Assembly (NCBI GenBank): GCA_949775045.1 | Contig: OX459105.1 | Coordinates: 8,944,547 to 9,008,546 of the forward strand | Source: Metridium senile | Lineage: Eukaryota; Cnidaria; Anthozoa; Actiniaria; Metridiidae | DNA length: 64,000 nucleotides | Direction: 5' to 3' | Shown here: piece after piece, positions 13,781-24,700 of the stretch | Layout of the letters: every line of letters starts with the position of its first letter | Position numbering within the stretch: position 1 is the stretch's first letter | Made by a program: the position numbers and the translations under genes | The notes under the pieces: generated by a model | Seen by the model: only the letters and a program-made list of their open reading frames with translations | Database searches by the model: none | What the model was told of the DNA's origin: nothing

Positions 13781-15314
13781 TGTTGTTGATTTTTGCTGAA
13801 GGAGGAAGAACCCGAGTACTTGGAGAAAAGAAACCTTGTTGCATGGTAGAGAACAACATATCAAACAAACTCAATTCACACAAGATAATATGGTATCCGA
13901 CCTGGGACTAGAACCAGTAGCATAGCAGTGAAAGGCTCTCACCACTTGTCCAACCATGCTACCCATAATGCTTTTTACAGAACTTTGATTTACCTGCATA
14001 TACAGCTATTTAAAAAAAATGTAGAATACTGCATACTGCATACTCCATACTGCACACTGAATAGTGCATTGCAAGACCAAAATGCTTTTTGGGTCATATT
14101 ATATTGTTTAAAATATAATAAAGAATAATTTGTTATTCTATTCTTAGTGTATTCCATTCAAAACAATATATGAGCTAGTTATGGGGAGTACATTTTGCTG
14201 TGTTAATTTACTTTTTTATTTCATATTAATGAGACCCACAATGCCTTTTGGTCTTGGAATACACAAATCAGTATTTAACCTTTTTTTAAATTAGTTGTAA
14301 TATACTATACTAACAGAGTTTGTGAGTGAGTGATTGAACATTCAAATAAATAAAAAAAGTATATACCTTACAATAATTCTATGATATTAAAGTTGTATGA
14401 TATTAAAGTTGTATGATGATTATATTAAATTCTATAATGATAATTATGAGGAAAACATATTCACAAAACTTACATGCTCTCCAAAGAGTATCAAAGCATT
14501 GAATTCCTTTGCAGCCTCAAAAACAAATCCTGAATTTACCCAGAATGCAGTGATAGATCCTTCATTGCCACTGTAGAAGAATATTGGGCCCTTACCATCC
14601 CAGTATTTCTCTATTAAATAAATGAAAAAAATATAAAAACAAGAATGAAAGGAAAAAAATAAATGAATGAATGGATGGATGGATGGATGGATGGATGGAT
14701 AAATAATGATCAATGAACATATAAAGATGAATGAATGATGAATGGATGAATAGATAAATGAATGAATGGATAAACAAATGAATGGATGGATAAATAAATG
14801 AATGGGTAAATAAATGAATGGATAAATAAATGAATGGAATAAATAAATGAATGGATAAATAAATGAATGGATAAATAAATGAATGGATAAATAAATGAAT
14901 GGATAAATAAATGAATGAATGAATAAATGAATGGATAAATAAATGAATGGAATAAATAAATGAATGGATAAATAAATGAATGGATAAGTATAACTACCGT
15001 ATAACTACAACTAAAGTATAACTACCACAGGAAGCCCAACAACTAAGAAACATAACATTTTTACATTTTAGCAATAACCAGATAACGTCAATCTAAAGAA
15101 AAAAAATGTTCTGTAGATTATTACAGTTAGTACTATTGACAATAAATAGTTTAAATAAAAACCTACCACTGTACAAATACCGCTGCTTGAAAGTTGTGCT
15201 TTGCTCAAAGTTGAAATGATCAAGAATTTGTTCATAATAACCAACTTTATATGGCTCGTCTTTGACTGCAAACACTGCAGAGACAAATAATAGAACGTAG
15301 AACGATAGCTGCAT
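4655..15314 (-). CDS. DPP7: Dipeptidyl peptidase 2 (family S28 serine peptidase), 11 exons
   Basis: Exons in transcript order: 15314-15167, 14610-14474, 13521-13358, 12964-12829, 11838-11751, 11654-11596, 11046-10756, 10256-10100, 9637-9573, 6831-6761, 4736-4655. All introns are GT-AG and phases join to 465 codons plus TAA. The enzyme family removes N-terminal dipeptides (preferring Ala or Pro at position 2) in lysosomes or secretory vesicles. Residues 1-16 form a signal peptide. The nucleophile is S150 in GGSYGG (its codon is split by intron 3), the acid D409 in GNLDPW and the base H434 in GGAHHLDLR, so the triad is intact. Other family words are [48 protein letters not shown] and NNVTDMFP. 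Human DPP7 is about 490 residues. The ATG at 15314 was chosen because the frame upstream opens only with GTG at 15374. Intron 9 (2.7 kb) and intron 10 (2.0 kb) are filled with repeats. The closest alternative is PRCP, but the words fit DPP7 better. Confidence 0.95.
4815..6345. repeat. Minisatellite of 85-95 bp units in DPP7 intron 10
   Basis: About 17 units share GATGCTGTAATTGTTGTCAC, ATCTGCTGTTGTTTATATTG and a GTT run of variable length. Unit length varies mainly with the number of GTT triplets. Groups of units recur in the same order (for example around 5345-5640 and 5810-6050), pointing to block duplication. The array begins about 80 bp upstream, in gene sense, of the terminal DPP7 exon. 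Confidence 0.9.
6394..6440. repeat. 47-bp palindrome
   Basis: TAGCCTGATTTTC is repeated inverted as GAAAATCAGGCTA around a GGGCCTGGGTACCCAGG centre. It would form a tight hairpin; probably a tiny foldback element. Confidence 0.7.
6511..6683. repeat. MITE family A, copy 1
   Basis: Outer words are TGCGCCATTTTGAAAGGTAG and inverted inner words AAGCGAGACGAA / TTCGTCTCG; GCAATGATAGAG marks the stem. Other copies in the window are at about 18760-18910, 38402-38560 and 47692-47877, with a single arm near 47245-47275. Confidence 0.75.
6761..6831 (-). CDS. DPP7: DPP7 exon 10 (catalytic histidine exon)
   Basis: Listed separately because it is isolated inside 4.8 kb of repeats and easily missed. It is only 71 bp and encodes residues 416-439, ending [13 protein letters not shown] with the catalytic histidine H434. 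The acceptor is TTTATGCCAG and the donor AG|GTAGAT, leaving phase 2 for the last exon. MITE family A ends 78 bp downstream in gene sense and a palindrome starts about 57 bp upstream. Confidence 0.93.
6887..7022. repeat. Palindromic MITE with GA/TC-rich core
   Basis: Ends are TTAGCCTGTGTGGCGGCTCT and its near inverse AGAGCCGCCACGCAGGCTAA. The core is purine-rich in the left half and pyrimidine-rich in the right half. Confidence 0.75.
7126..7312. mobile_element. TA-flanked MITE, CAGTGGAACCCC type
   Basis: Terminal inverted repeats are CAGTGGAACCCCG and CGGGGTTCCACTG, flanked by TA on both sides (7124-7125 and 7313-7314). The interior has subrepeats GTGGCCGTATTAA and ACGGGGTGGC. A TA target duplication is typical of Tc1/mariner-type elements; the family assignment is inferred. 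Confidence 0.8.
7428..9115. mobile_element. TTAA-flanked giant palindrome (1.7 kb) in DPP7 intron 9
   Basis: Two arms of about 800 bp are near-identical reverse complements with only scattered mismatches, separated by a short central loop at about 8242-8300. Both ends read TTAA next to GGTGGCCCGGTAGTATTGAC or its inverse. TTAA target sites are characteristic of piggyBac-type transposition. The arms carry mirror-image ORFs of 61 and 94 codons with no family resemblance, so it appears non-autonomous. An RNA read through it in either direction would fold into a hairpin of about 800 bp. Confidence 0.85.
9116..9572. other. DPP7 intron 9, unique part
   Basis: AT-rich intronic sequence between the giant palindrome and exon 9; nothing recognised. 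Confidence 0.6.
10494..10719. repeat. MITE family B, copy 1 (DPP7 intron 7)
   Basis: Ends are CAGGGTTCGTGCTGATGTCA and inverted AGTAGCACGAACCCTG. The interior is rich in AAAACTCC/GGAGTTTT words. The second copy is at about 24682-24928, inside a DNAI3 intron, in opposite orientation. Confidence 0.75.
11296..11476. repeat. Palindromic element in DPP7 intron 6
   Basis: Left end TTACTGCGGTTTTCGACTTT pairs with right end AAAACGAAAACCGCAGTAA; both arms carry CATTCC and ATACGTATTTCAC or close variants. Confidence 0.7.
11925..12170. repeat. Palindromic element in DPP7 intron 4
   Basis: Arms of about 60 bp are inverted: ACCTATTTCAATTAACGTTG on the left and CAACGTTAATTGAAATAGGT on the right, continuing through GGAATTGTGGGAGTTCATTA. 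The outer ACCTATTTCAA resembles MITE family C (20671, 48538, 56508). Confidence 0.75.
12171..12828. other. DPP7 intron 4, unique part
   Basis: No exon or repeat recognised apart from scattered low-complexity words. Confidence 0.5.
13560..13745. repeat. Palindromic element, related piece at about 39600-39700
   Basis: The arms contain GAAATATGGAGTCCAATTT and TTCTTGATTGGCTAGCCTCA, with their inverses to the right. The segment at 39600-39700 shares TTGTGTTTCAACGTGAACA, AGGCTAG-CAGTCAAGAA and GCCATATTTCGATT. Confidence 0.65.
13747..13965 (-). mobile_element. tRNA-derived SINE
   Basis: On the minus strand the element starts near 13965 with a tRNA-like head: GGTTGGACAAGTGGTGAGAG resembles an A box and GGTTCTAGTCC (13905-13915) resembles a B box. 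The body contains GTTGTTCTCTACCATGCAAC and ends in an ATT-repeat tail (13747-13783). A copy of the body lies at about 28975-29085 in a DNAI3 intron. The structure is that of a Pol III-transcribed retroposon. Confidence 0.7.
14022..14295. repeat. Dispersed repeat shared with 50385-50595
   Basis: Shared words are ACAGCTATTT or AGCTATTTCAAA, TTCCATTCAAAACAATATA, ACCCACAATGCC / GCCCACAATGCC and TTTGGTCTTGGAA. The ends are partly inverted (AGCTATTT versus AAATAGC), suggesting a decayed MITE. Confidence 0.65.
14625..14990. repeat. GGAT/AATGGATAAATA microsatellite
   Basis: Array of GGAT, then ATGGATAAATAAATGA units, in DPP7 intron 1. The open frame on the minus strand is a repeat artefact. Confidence 0.9.
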
Positions 15315-15776
15315 TGCTAAGCAGTAAAATAGAGCTAAAAAGTAGCTCAGAAATACAACGTTGACCTTTTTCACTTCGAACTTCTTTTCTTTGAGTGCTG
15401 TGATGTGAGAATCACATGCTAAAAAAAACTTCCGTTTCTAAGGGGGTAGCGGTAGGGCAGTTGGTAGGGAAACTTTATTGCATTTTGAATAAAAGAAGAG
15501 CTCAAAAATCAATTTAGTGAAACTAATATTCAATAATATGATATTTCAATTGATTTTGCTTATGTATTTGATCATAATTTGCCATTGCTAAAATTTCCTT
15601 CATGGCCACAAAATCACTGACAGTACCAGTGACAGTCTTGTGATATTCTGGTGAGGAAAGCATGGGTTCTAGTCTGATGGTTTCCTAAGAAACAAGTTGT
15701 TGATTCAAAATGGCGGCAATCTTGCAATGAAAACCTAACTTTTACGAATTACTTCTCTCCATTTACACTTTTAAAA
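15315..15776. promoter_or_regulatory. Divergent promoter between DPP7 and DNAI3
   Basis: The two start codons are 462 bp apart, back to back, leaving a short shared upstream region. No TATA box is obvious on either side. The RFX-type site near DNAI3 is listed separately. Both mRNAs must start within this interval unless there are distant untranslated exons. Confidence 0.7.
15680..15693. promoter_or_regulatory. RFX X-box upstream of DNAI3
   Basis: GTTTCC-TA-AGAAAC fits the X-box consensus RYYNYY N1-3 RRNRAC at every position and is nearly self-complementary. It ends 83 bp before the DNAI3 ATG, in the usual range for RFX-regulated ciliary genes. Matching gene function (axonemal dynein) makes it more credible than a random match. 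Confidence 0.6.
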
Positions 15777-18700
15777 ATGCCCGAAGATAAGAAGGAAGAG
15801 GCAGAACAAGCCGCCGATGGTGAGGGAGAAGAAGAACAAGTCATTCCCGAGGACATTATGCCCGTTTTCTTCACCAGCAAAACGCAGGAAATTTTCGCTT
15901 GCAAAGCTGATGAAGACGTTACCGAAGAAAACCCCTTCAAGCTGATCAGTAAGAGCGACATTGAGCAGGATTTTAAGAATAGAGCTGCAATTTCTGACTT
16001 TCATCCTGCTAAAAAAATTGTTCAGGTTTGTATTGTATGTGTTTTACTAACCATAATCAACCATAAGTAAGTTGCATTGTAAGTTGTTTTGACATGAAAA
16101 CTGGCAAAATTTGTTGACAAGTTGACAAACCAATATTTTTAAATGTAAAAACAAATATTTGTGTTTGTAAATGAACTCAATAATTGTAAAATTCACAAAG
16201 CATCTTAACTAAATTTATGTAATTTTAATGTCCAGTAGATATATGCATGGTCTACATGGTCTTTAATTAATTCACCGTTTTTTGTTTTGTTTACTTCACA
16301 AAATTTTGACTGCAGTCGAATGTCGAAAGCTTAAAGTATATGCTTTCAAAAAAGTATGTTGTAATGGTCTGATTACTTGGTTGTACATTGGCATTATTAT
16401 ACTAGCTTGTACATTAAAATTCACAGTACATGTAACTTATTTAGTTTCTCCAAATGTAAAATGACATTTTATAATTACTGTAATTCCCAAGCCTTTGACA
16501 ATTTCTTACTCTTTTTTCTTTCCCCTAATACATAATTTATTTGTGTTTTAAATTTGCATGTGTTCATTTATTGTAAATAAATATAGAAATTGTATCGGTT
16601 TTCACACAACCACTGACATCATATTTGATAAAATTTGTGTTAGTGCTGTCAGTTAATATTTTTTTTGTTATTATGGATTTTGTCATATGATTATTCACTT
16701 TAACATGCACCCCTGTAGATGGGTTGCACATTGACCCAAAAGCTTGCGACTTACAGTTTTGTAACATAACATACAATGAAGAAACAAAATACTATTAATT
16801 TAAAAAAAATAGTTTCTCATATACCATTAATAATTCAAATAATGATATTTGTAGGAGTATCAAGCTGATGAAGTCCTGGTCGTATATGACCCAGCCTTCA
16901 AGTATGGACAAAACTTCTATCTTTGTCTAACTGAGGAAGCTAAAGAACGGCATCTTAATGTGAGTTATTATTTTGGACACTATAATTATATCCATGCCAA
17001 ATGGTGGAATAATTCTGCCTTAAAGGAAATGGTTGTTTGTACCACATGACTATTTTTTTAACAAAATAATTAACCTGAAGTGATCATGTGGTACAGAAAC
17101 ACAACAGAGCTTTAAACTGGTATTCTACCACTCTAGTTATGATTTACAGCAGATTTTGTATGACATTCAATTTAAAAATAGCGCAGCACATTTGAGTCAA
17201 GTACAGGAACTTGGCACATCAAAATTCTAGAGACATCAGGGTCGTGAAAATTATTAGGTGCACACACAGCAATGAACCTTTCAGTCAAACAAAAGACTAA
17301 TATTTTAATGTAGTGGTCACTATAGATCATCAAAGCTGGGGTTTGTTAATGTCCTTCGTGTCATGGTTCTTTAACTCAGGCTCAAAGTCAAAGCATGTAG
17401 TATTTTCTATCCATTGGTATTAAATAAAACAATATTTTATTATTAATATCCATCTGACTGTGTAGCCACCTAAGCAAGAGGAAGAAGAAGGAGAAGGTGA
17501 AGGTGCCGAAGAGGAAGAACTCTTACTCCAGAAAAAGTTCCCAAGGACACCATTGCCATGGGATTCCATGGGAAGTGAATTTGAGGTTGAAGAGGAAGTT
17601 GTATTGGAAAGCAGACCAAAGGTAATGCAGATGGTGATGATAAAAGTGGTGATAATTAATGATGATGCATGGTGATGATGATAAAGGTGATGATTATGAT
17701 GTTGTTGTTGTTGTTGTTGTTGGCAATGATGATGATGCATGGTGATGATGATCAAGGTGATGATTATAAAGTTGTTGTTGTTGTTGTTGGCAATGATGAT
17801 GATGCATGGTGATGATGATCAAGGTGATGATTATAAAGTTGTTGTTGTTGTCGTCGTTGTCGTTGTTGGCAATGATGATGATGCATGGTGTTAATGATAA
17901 GGGTGATGATTATGATGTTGTTGTTTTCGTTGTTGGCAATGATGATGATGCATGGTGATGATGATAAAGGTGATGATTATGATGTTGTTGTTGTTGTCGT
18001 TGTTGGCAATGATGATGATGCATGGTGATGATGATCAAGGTGATGATTATAAAGTTGTTGTTGTTGTCGTCGTTGTCGTTGTTGGCAATGATGATGATGC
18101 ATGGTGATGATGGTAAAGGTGATGATTAGATGATGTTGTTGTTGTTGTTGTTGTTGTCGTTGTTGGCAATGATGATGATGCATGGTGATGATGTTTGCAA
18201 TGATGAAGATATTCAAGCCAGGTAATGATGTTCATGATGATGATGATGATGATAATGATGATGTTGTAATTGGTGATGTTGTTGATGATGATGATGAAGG
18301 TGATGATGGTGAAGATGGTGATGATCGTGATGTTGGCAATGATAAAATGAAGTTTATGATGATGTAATGTAATAATTATTTAATATGTGCTTACGTAATA
18401 CATTTCACATTTTTAATCCCTTTTTATTTGAATGTGTTGTAGATGAAGTTCAGGATAACAAGACTAAGGAGGGAGTTTGGAGCACCATATAAATTTACAA
18501 CTCGTAGTGCTTCTGATGCCAAAGATGGTATCATTGAATGCCCTTCATATGAAGAAGAAACCCCTTCTTTTAATAAGAAAGAATTGGATAAAGGCATCCA
18601 GGTACAGTGGTATTGATATAGATGGTTTAATTTGAATAGCTGCATTAATTATGTGGTTATTAATTGTTTGCATTAATTTAAACATCCTAAAAGACTCAAG

Positions 18701-21700
18701 CCTCAATATTCCCTATTTCAATTTTCAATTATCTGCTCCATTTTTTAACAGTTGCCATGACATATTTGAAGCATGAAGGTTTTGTTTGCAATGATAGAGA
18801 CATATGTGAATAAATGTAGAAGGTATTAAAAAGGGTCTCTATCATTGTAAGATCACCGTTCGTTTCACTTCAATGCAAAGGTACGGCTTAACCTTTCAAA
18901 ATTGCACAGTCAGAACTATGAAAGAGACTATATACTACATGTAGCTGTCAATTAGGCTTAGCTGAGAAAGCCAACAGACAGACTTACCACTGATTTCATT
19001 ACTACGCGCCCAAAAGAGTTTATGAAGGGAATCTGCGATTCTCTTCCATCAATCAAACACAATTTGTCTAGACATTTTACAAAAAAGTCGTCAAAGACAG
19101 TTCAATGAAAAATCATTTTTTTCCCGGACCTAAAGTTATATTTTAGGTACCAGACTGTCCAAACTAAATAAGTTTCATGTCTTTCATAAGACAATTGTAT
19201 TTTTGGCTCAATTTTCACTTTAAAATAACATTTCTACCTGTTTTACGTTTACATCGACCGTTGTTTACAGTTCACGCAAGCAGTTGTCTAGACAAATTGT
19301 GTTTGATTGACGGAAGAGTACTGCCATCTTCGCTTCAAACATTTTTTGTCTGATGGAACGTAGTAATGAAATCGGTGGTAAGCGTATACAAGTGGGTGGA
19401 GTGTTTAAATACAAACTGTTGTATAAAACCTAAAACTTTTTTTCTGACTTTTTACTAGGCAATTTGTGATTTGACTGAAACTGGAAATCAAACAGAATGG
19501 TAATTTAAGAGTTAATTTAAAATCAAGATTGCACAATTGATATCCATCCATCCTTTCATTCATCCATTCTTTTATTTTCCATTCGTTAATTTATTCATTC
19601 TTTCATTCATTCATCCATATATGAAAACATTCATGAATCCATCCATCCATGCATCCAATTTTCCATTCATTAATTTACCCATTCCTTATTTCATTTATTC
19701 ATCCATTTATCCATATATTTGATTATCTAGTATTCAGTTTTTGCATTGATTGATATATTGATTTATTATTTCATTGACCTGTACCTGCAGGAGAAAACCG
19801 AGGAATGCTGGGACACAATATGAACCAAGAGAATTTGGTGATGATGAGAAAGACGAGGCCAAGAAGTCTGACAACTTGAAAGAATTTATTGAGAAAGTTG
19901 CCCCAAGGTTTGTCTTATCACAATATTATTATAATCACCATGATGATAATTGTCATCATCACCGATTATCATAACATCATCATCTTACAGCAGTTCTCAG
20001 TCACACGTGCACCACACGCATAAAAAGCACCGCTATAAAACGTGAAGTTGGTGGACGTCAATCAAACTGTGTTTACAAGACGCATGGTGTTTTTTACTTC
20101 AGTCGGGTTGCGAAACATGTCTGAATCTGTCAAAAACCCTCTTCGTCCGATTACACATGGGGGGGGAGGGGGGGGGGAGGGAGATCGGCAAAAATACATA
20201 CCTGTTGTCTTTTCCAAATATTATGCACCTCCCCCTTCCTGGTTGATAAAAAGTATCATAACCCCCCTATATTTGCCCAGTTTATAACTAAAGCTGCATC
20301 CAACTAGTAACAACCCCCCCCCCCCACCACCTATATAGCTTTTGAAAATAATGTGACCCCCCTCAATATTGCTGACCTCTACCCCGTACACTAATAAATG
20401 GAAGCCCCCTGTTCCTTGTGTTATCATGTAAATTCCGTCTTATGTCGTACATACATGTAAGCCAAGTCATTTCTTTGTAAATTTCAGATTTGAATTGGCC
20501 TTACAACAGAATGAAATTATGGATGTCTTTTATGATGATTACCAAGTACTGAACGATGATGAAACAACATTTGGTGCAAAATCAGATAGCTATTTGAAGG
20601 TAAACACACTTAAAATTTAAAATTACATCTAAATTTACAAAGTGCATGTAAACCTTACAATGCTTGCTTTATACACCTATTTCAAAAATCGTCGTCGCAG
20701 CCGAAGCTACAGTCCACACTCTGAAGCCAGCAAAAGATGTCGGTAATATGAAATGAATCTATGATTTGTTATGCACTTTAACTAAATATTTGTTTCATCA
20801 CCTATCACTGCAAAACTTGTTATGTTCATATACCACAGACACGTACAACCCAAAAAATGCTATGAATAAATCGATAACAAAAGAAATACCAACATCTTTT
20901 GCAGGCTTCAGGGTGTTGACTGTAGCTTTGATTTGCTACTACAATTTTTGAAATGGGCATGTATACTTTGTCTTATTACTACCCTGTGTATATATGTCCA
21001 GAAAGAGTGAAGGTCTCCACGCTGTTCACAAGATATCTTAAGTTTATATCAATGATTTGACACAGACATGTTGTTGCGGAGCAGGCTTTTTGCTAGCTGC
21101 CAGAGCATTCTCCCTGGTATTTAACCAGTTCAATAATCAAGTATGAATCATTTGTCTTTTCAGGAGTACCAATCGTTCACAGATCTTATGTTTAGTAAGG
21201 AAAAGACTATCAATCACATTGAATGGCACCCTACTATTAAAGGTAAGCTACTAGTAGATACAACCCTTATATAGACATAATTATTGCATCAAATGTGTCA
21301 TTCTTTAATTTTTGATCATTAATCTTTAATCTTGCTAGGGAACCTCATGGTGATATATTTAACCACTCTATCATCATCATCATCACCATCATCATCATTA
21401 TCATCATTATTACCATATAATGATGCAACTATGTAATTAATGTAAATATTTATTACTATAATTATTATCTTTGTTATCAACATCATCATTGCTGTCATAT
21501 TCATCAGTATCATTTTCATTACAATCATCATCATCATCATAATTATAATAAAACTATCATAATTATAAATTAACACTATCATTAATTATTATAATTATAG
21601 TTATCCTAGCTTGCTATCATGATCATCATTGCTATCATTTTTAATTAGTTATCACAGACTTTATCACTTTAAAGTTACCGTGTATTATTATCATAATCAG

Positions 21701-24700
21701 CATCATAATTATGACAAAACTGTCATGATAATAATTATCACCATGATTATTGCAATCATCACCATCATTATTGTCCTTGTTATCACCATCATTATTGCTA
21801 ATCTTCTTACTCTGTCCTCCAACAGGAATCATAGCTGTGTCATGTGGAGAGAGGTTAAGCTTTGATGACCGTGTGGACCAGTTCTCAAGGATTCTCATGA
21901 CACCCTCCCTGGTCTTGATATGGAGTTTCTCAGACCCTATACACCCCCTGATTCTCCTAGAAGCTCCTGATGATGTTTATTCATTTAAGTTTAATCCATC
22001 AGATCCTAACATTATTGCAGGGGGGTGCATAAACGGTCAGGTATGATATATGGCAATGGTGGTGGTCTCCTATTGATGGTGATTGTGATGACAATGTTGA
22101 CAACAATCAATGATTTGCCTGCTGCTGATGTTGGTGATAATTTGATGATGATGAGGTTAATGGTGATAATTATGATGATGATGGTGATATTTTCATGATG
22201 ATAGTGATGATGGTGATAATTATGGTGATAATGGTGATATTTTGATGATGATGATGACATGGGGATAATTATTATGGTGATGGTGATATTTGATGATTAT
22301 GATGGCAATGGTGATAATGGTGATAATGATGGTGGTGATGATAATGATGATGGTGATGGTGGTGATGATAATGATGATGGTGGTGGTGGTGATGATGGTG
22401 ATGGTGGTGGTGGTGATAATAATGATGATGATGGTAATGTAGAATGAAGGGTGTAACATAAGTATTTTTTACTAGGTTATTATGTGGGATATCAGTAATT
22501 ACAGCGAGAGACTAAAAACACATCGTCAGTCACACGGACAAACCAAGAAGAACTCTATGAACTCTTTGGTAAGCATAACATTCATTTGTTCATTCACTTG
22601 TTCACTCACTCATTTACTCATTTACTCATTTATAAGTAACAAAGTGGTCACTTACGGGAGATGGTTACTTATGAGAGAGAAAAAAAACAAAAAAACTAAA
22701 GGTGGTCGCGGTCGCTTACGAGAGTGGTCGCTTATGAGAGAGATGTATTACAGGTGTTTATATGGGAAACAAATTAAACGAGAAATTGAAATAATGGTCG
22801 CTTACGAGAGAGATTTATTACAGGTGTTTATATGGGGGGAAAACGGGAAATTGAAATAGTGGTCGCTTACGGGAAATCTATTCAGAAAGAGTCAACTGTA
22901 AGTATTCTTATTTTGTGCCTTGTTTGTTCATAGCCTGGTTTTGAGGATGATTCAGAGAAGGATCAGTCTCCTATAATACGATACTGTGCTGTATCATCTA
23001 TTGAACACACCCATAAAACAGCAGTCTCAGACATACAGTGGATTCCAGATCACATGGAGGTACAGTGAACTATTTTTTTTATCTATAAAATGTAATATTA
23101 GCTTTGGAATGCAAATACATCACTGTTTTAAAGTGCATATGACATGAATTTTTTTGTGGTCGTTTCTAGAAGAAAGATGGGTGCTAAATACGATTCCCAT
23201 ATTGAAATCACGATTAAAAGAACCAAGAACCATTTTATATGGTGGTATAGGGTTAGCGTTGCAAACAAAATGACGTCACAAGGCCTAGTCACATGTTCAC
23301 TGAAGGCATTTTTCAAAGCACCTCATATAGCATGATTAATGAAAACACATTTGTAAGCGCTATTTTCGTTTTGAAATTGTGCTATATGCCTTGAAAAATA
23401 ACCGTTGACTAGGCCTTGTGACGTCATTTTATTTACAATGCTAACTCTATACCCCCATATAAAATGGTTCTTGGTTCTTTTAATCGTGATTTCGATATCG
23501 GAATCGTATTTAGCACCTATCCTTCTTCTAGAAACGACCACAAAAAAATTCATGTCATATGCACTTTAAGTGCCCTACTAATTATTGGGGAAACTCGGAA
23601 TCACACTAACTACCTTTACGTTAAATATTTTGGCACACAACTCGGCTAACATTTTTGCGGAGGAAGGAAAAAATGTATACACTCTCATAACATAACTCCC
23701 ATGACATAAGTAGAGATAACTATTGAACAGAGACAAACTGTAGCATTTAAGTCAACCTCGTTCCCAGGGCCCTTTCCCTTCGCTTTTAGCGAGGGGAGAA
23801 AGCGAAGGGAGGGGGCCCTGGGAACGAGGTTGCATTTAAGTGTTAGCCCTGTTTATTATTGACCTGCCAACTAACTATCATTATCTATTCTAGATTGGTC
23901 GCATGGGTGTGGTTGTTGAGAACAGATCACAGCATTGTAATCAACTGATGACTTGTGCAGCTGATGGGTAAGAACATTTTACTCAGGCTATTCAAATACC
24001 AAAATGAATAAGGCGGTTTACCTGCGGTCAATCAAGATCAGTAGGTCGGTACCTTTGATATTTTGATTGACAGTAGCTTAAAAGCGCCTTTTACATATTG
24101 CTGTTCTTCGATGGTCGCGTGATTATGAAAGGAGCTGTAAGTACATCCTCGGGAACCCAGGGGTAATCTTCTGTCGCTCGTTTCTCGCTCCCAGAAAAAA
24201 TACCCCTGGGAACGTAGTCTGTTGGAGCTTGTTTCGGAAGTCAAAATTAAGCTCTTCCCTGATTGGTCGACCCGCTGAGGTCGACCAATGAAAATCAAGA
24301 TAACCATTCAATGGAACCCCTGGGTTCCCGAGGATGCTGTAAGTATTGTTCTATCATTTATTTGTTTTGCCAGTACCATACTCTTCTGGGACACACGACC
24401 GTCCAAATCTGCAGCACCAGCACAAAGCACGACCGCAAACCCTGCTGGGATACCATTGACCTTTAAACATCTCGATTTATCGTGGAAACCAATCCTAAAG
24501 GTCACCGTGCAAAGAATGACGGGAACGGGCGAGTTTGGTCCAACTGCTTTCAGTATTGTAGAGAAGCAAGGCTACAGAGCCAATGGTGAGAGTAATATAA
24601 TAAGTACAGCTCTGTTATAAAAACATTCAAAGGGCTAAGTTTACTATAAGTTTTTAAATAATCGGTAATATTTAATATACAGTGTTCGTGCTACTCCTTA

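Noticed and set aside
15315..15374. DPP7 start 20 codons further upstream
   Set aside because: The upstream frame opens only with GTG; ATG at 15314 gives a normal signal peptide.
15397..15420. CACATG-type site as a lysosomal CLEAR element for DPP7
   Set aside because: Differs from the GTCACGTGAC consensus; too weak to call.
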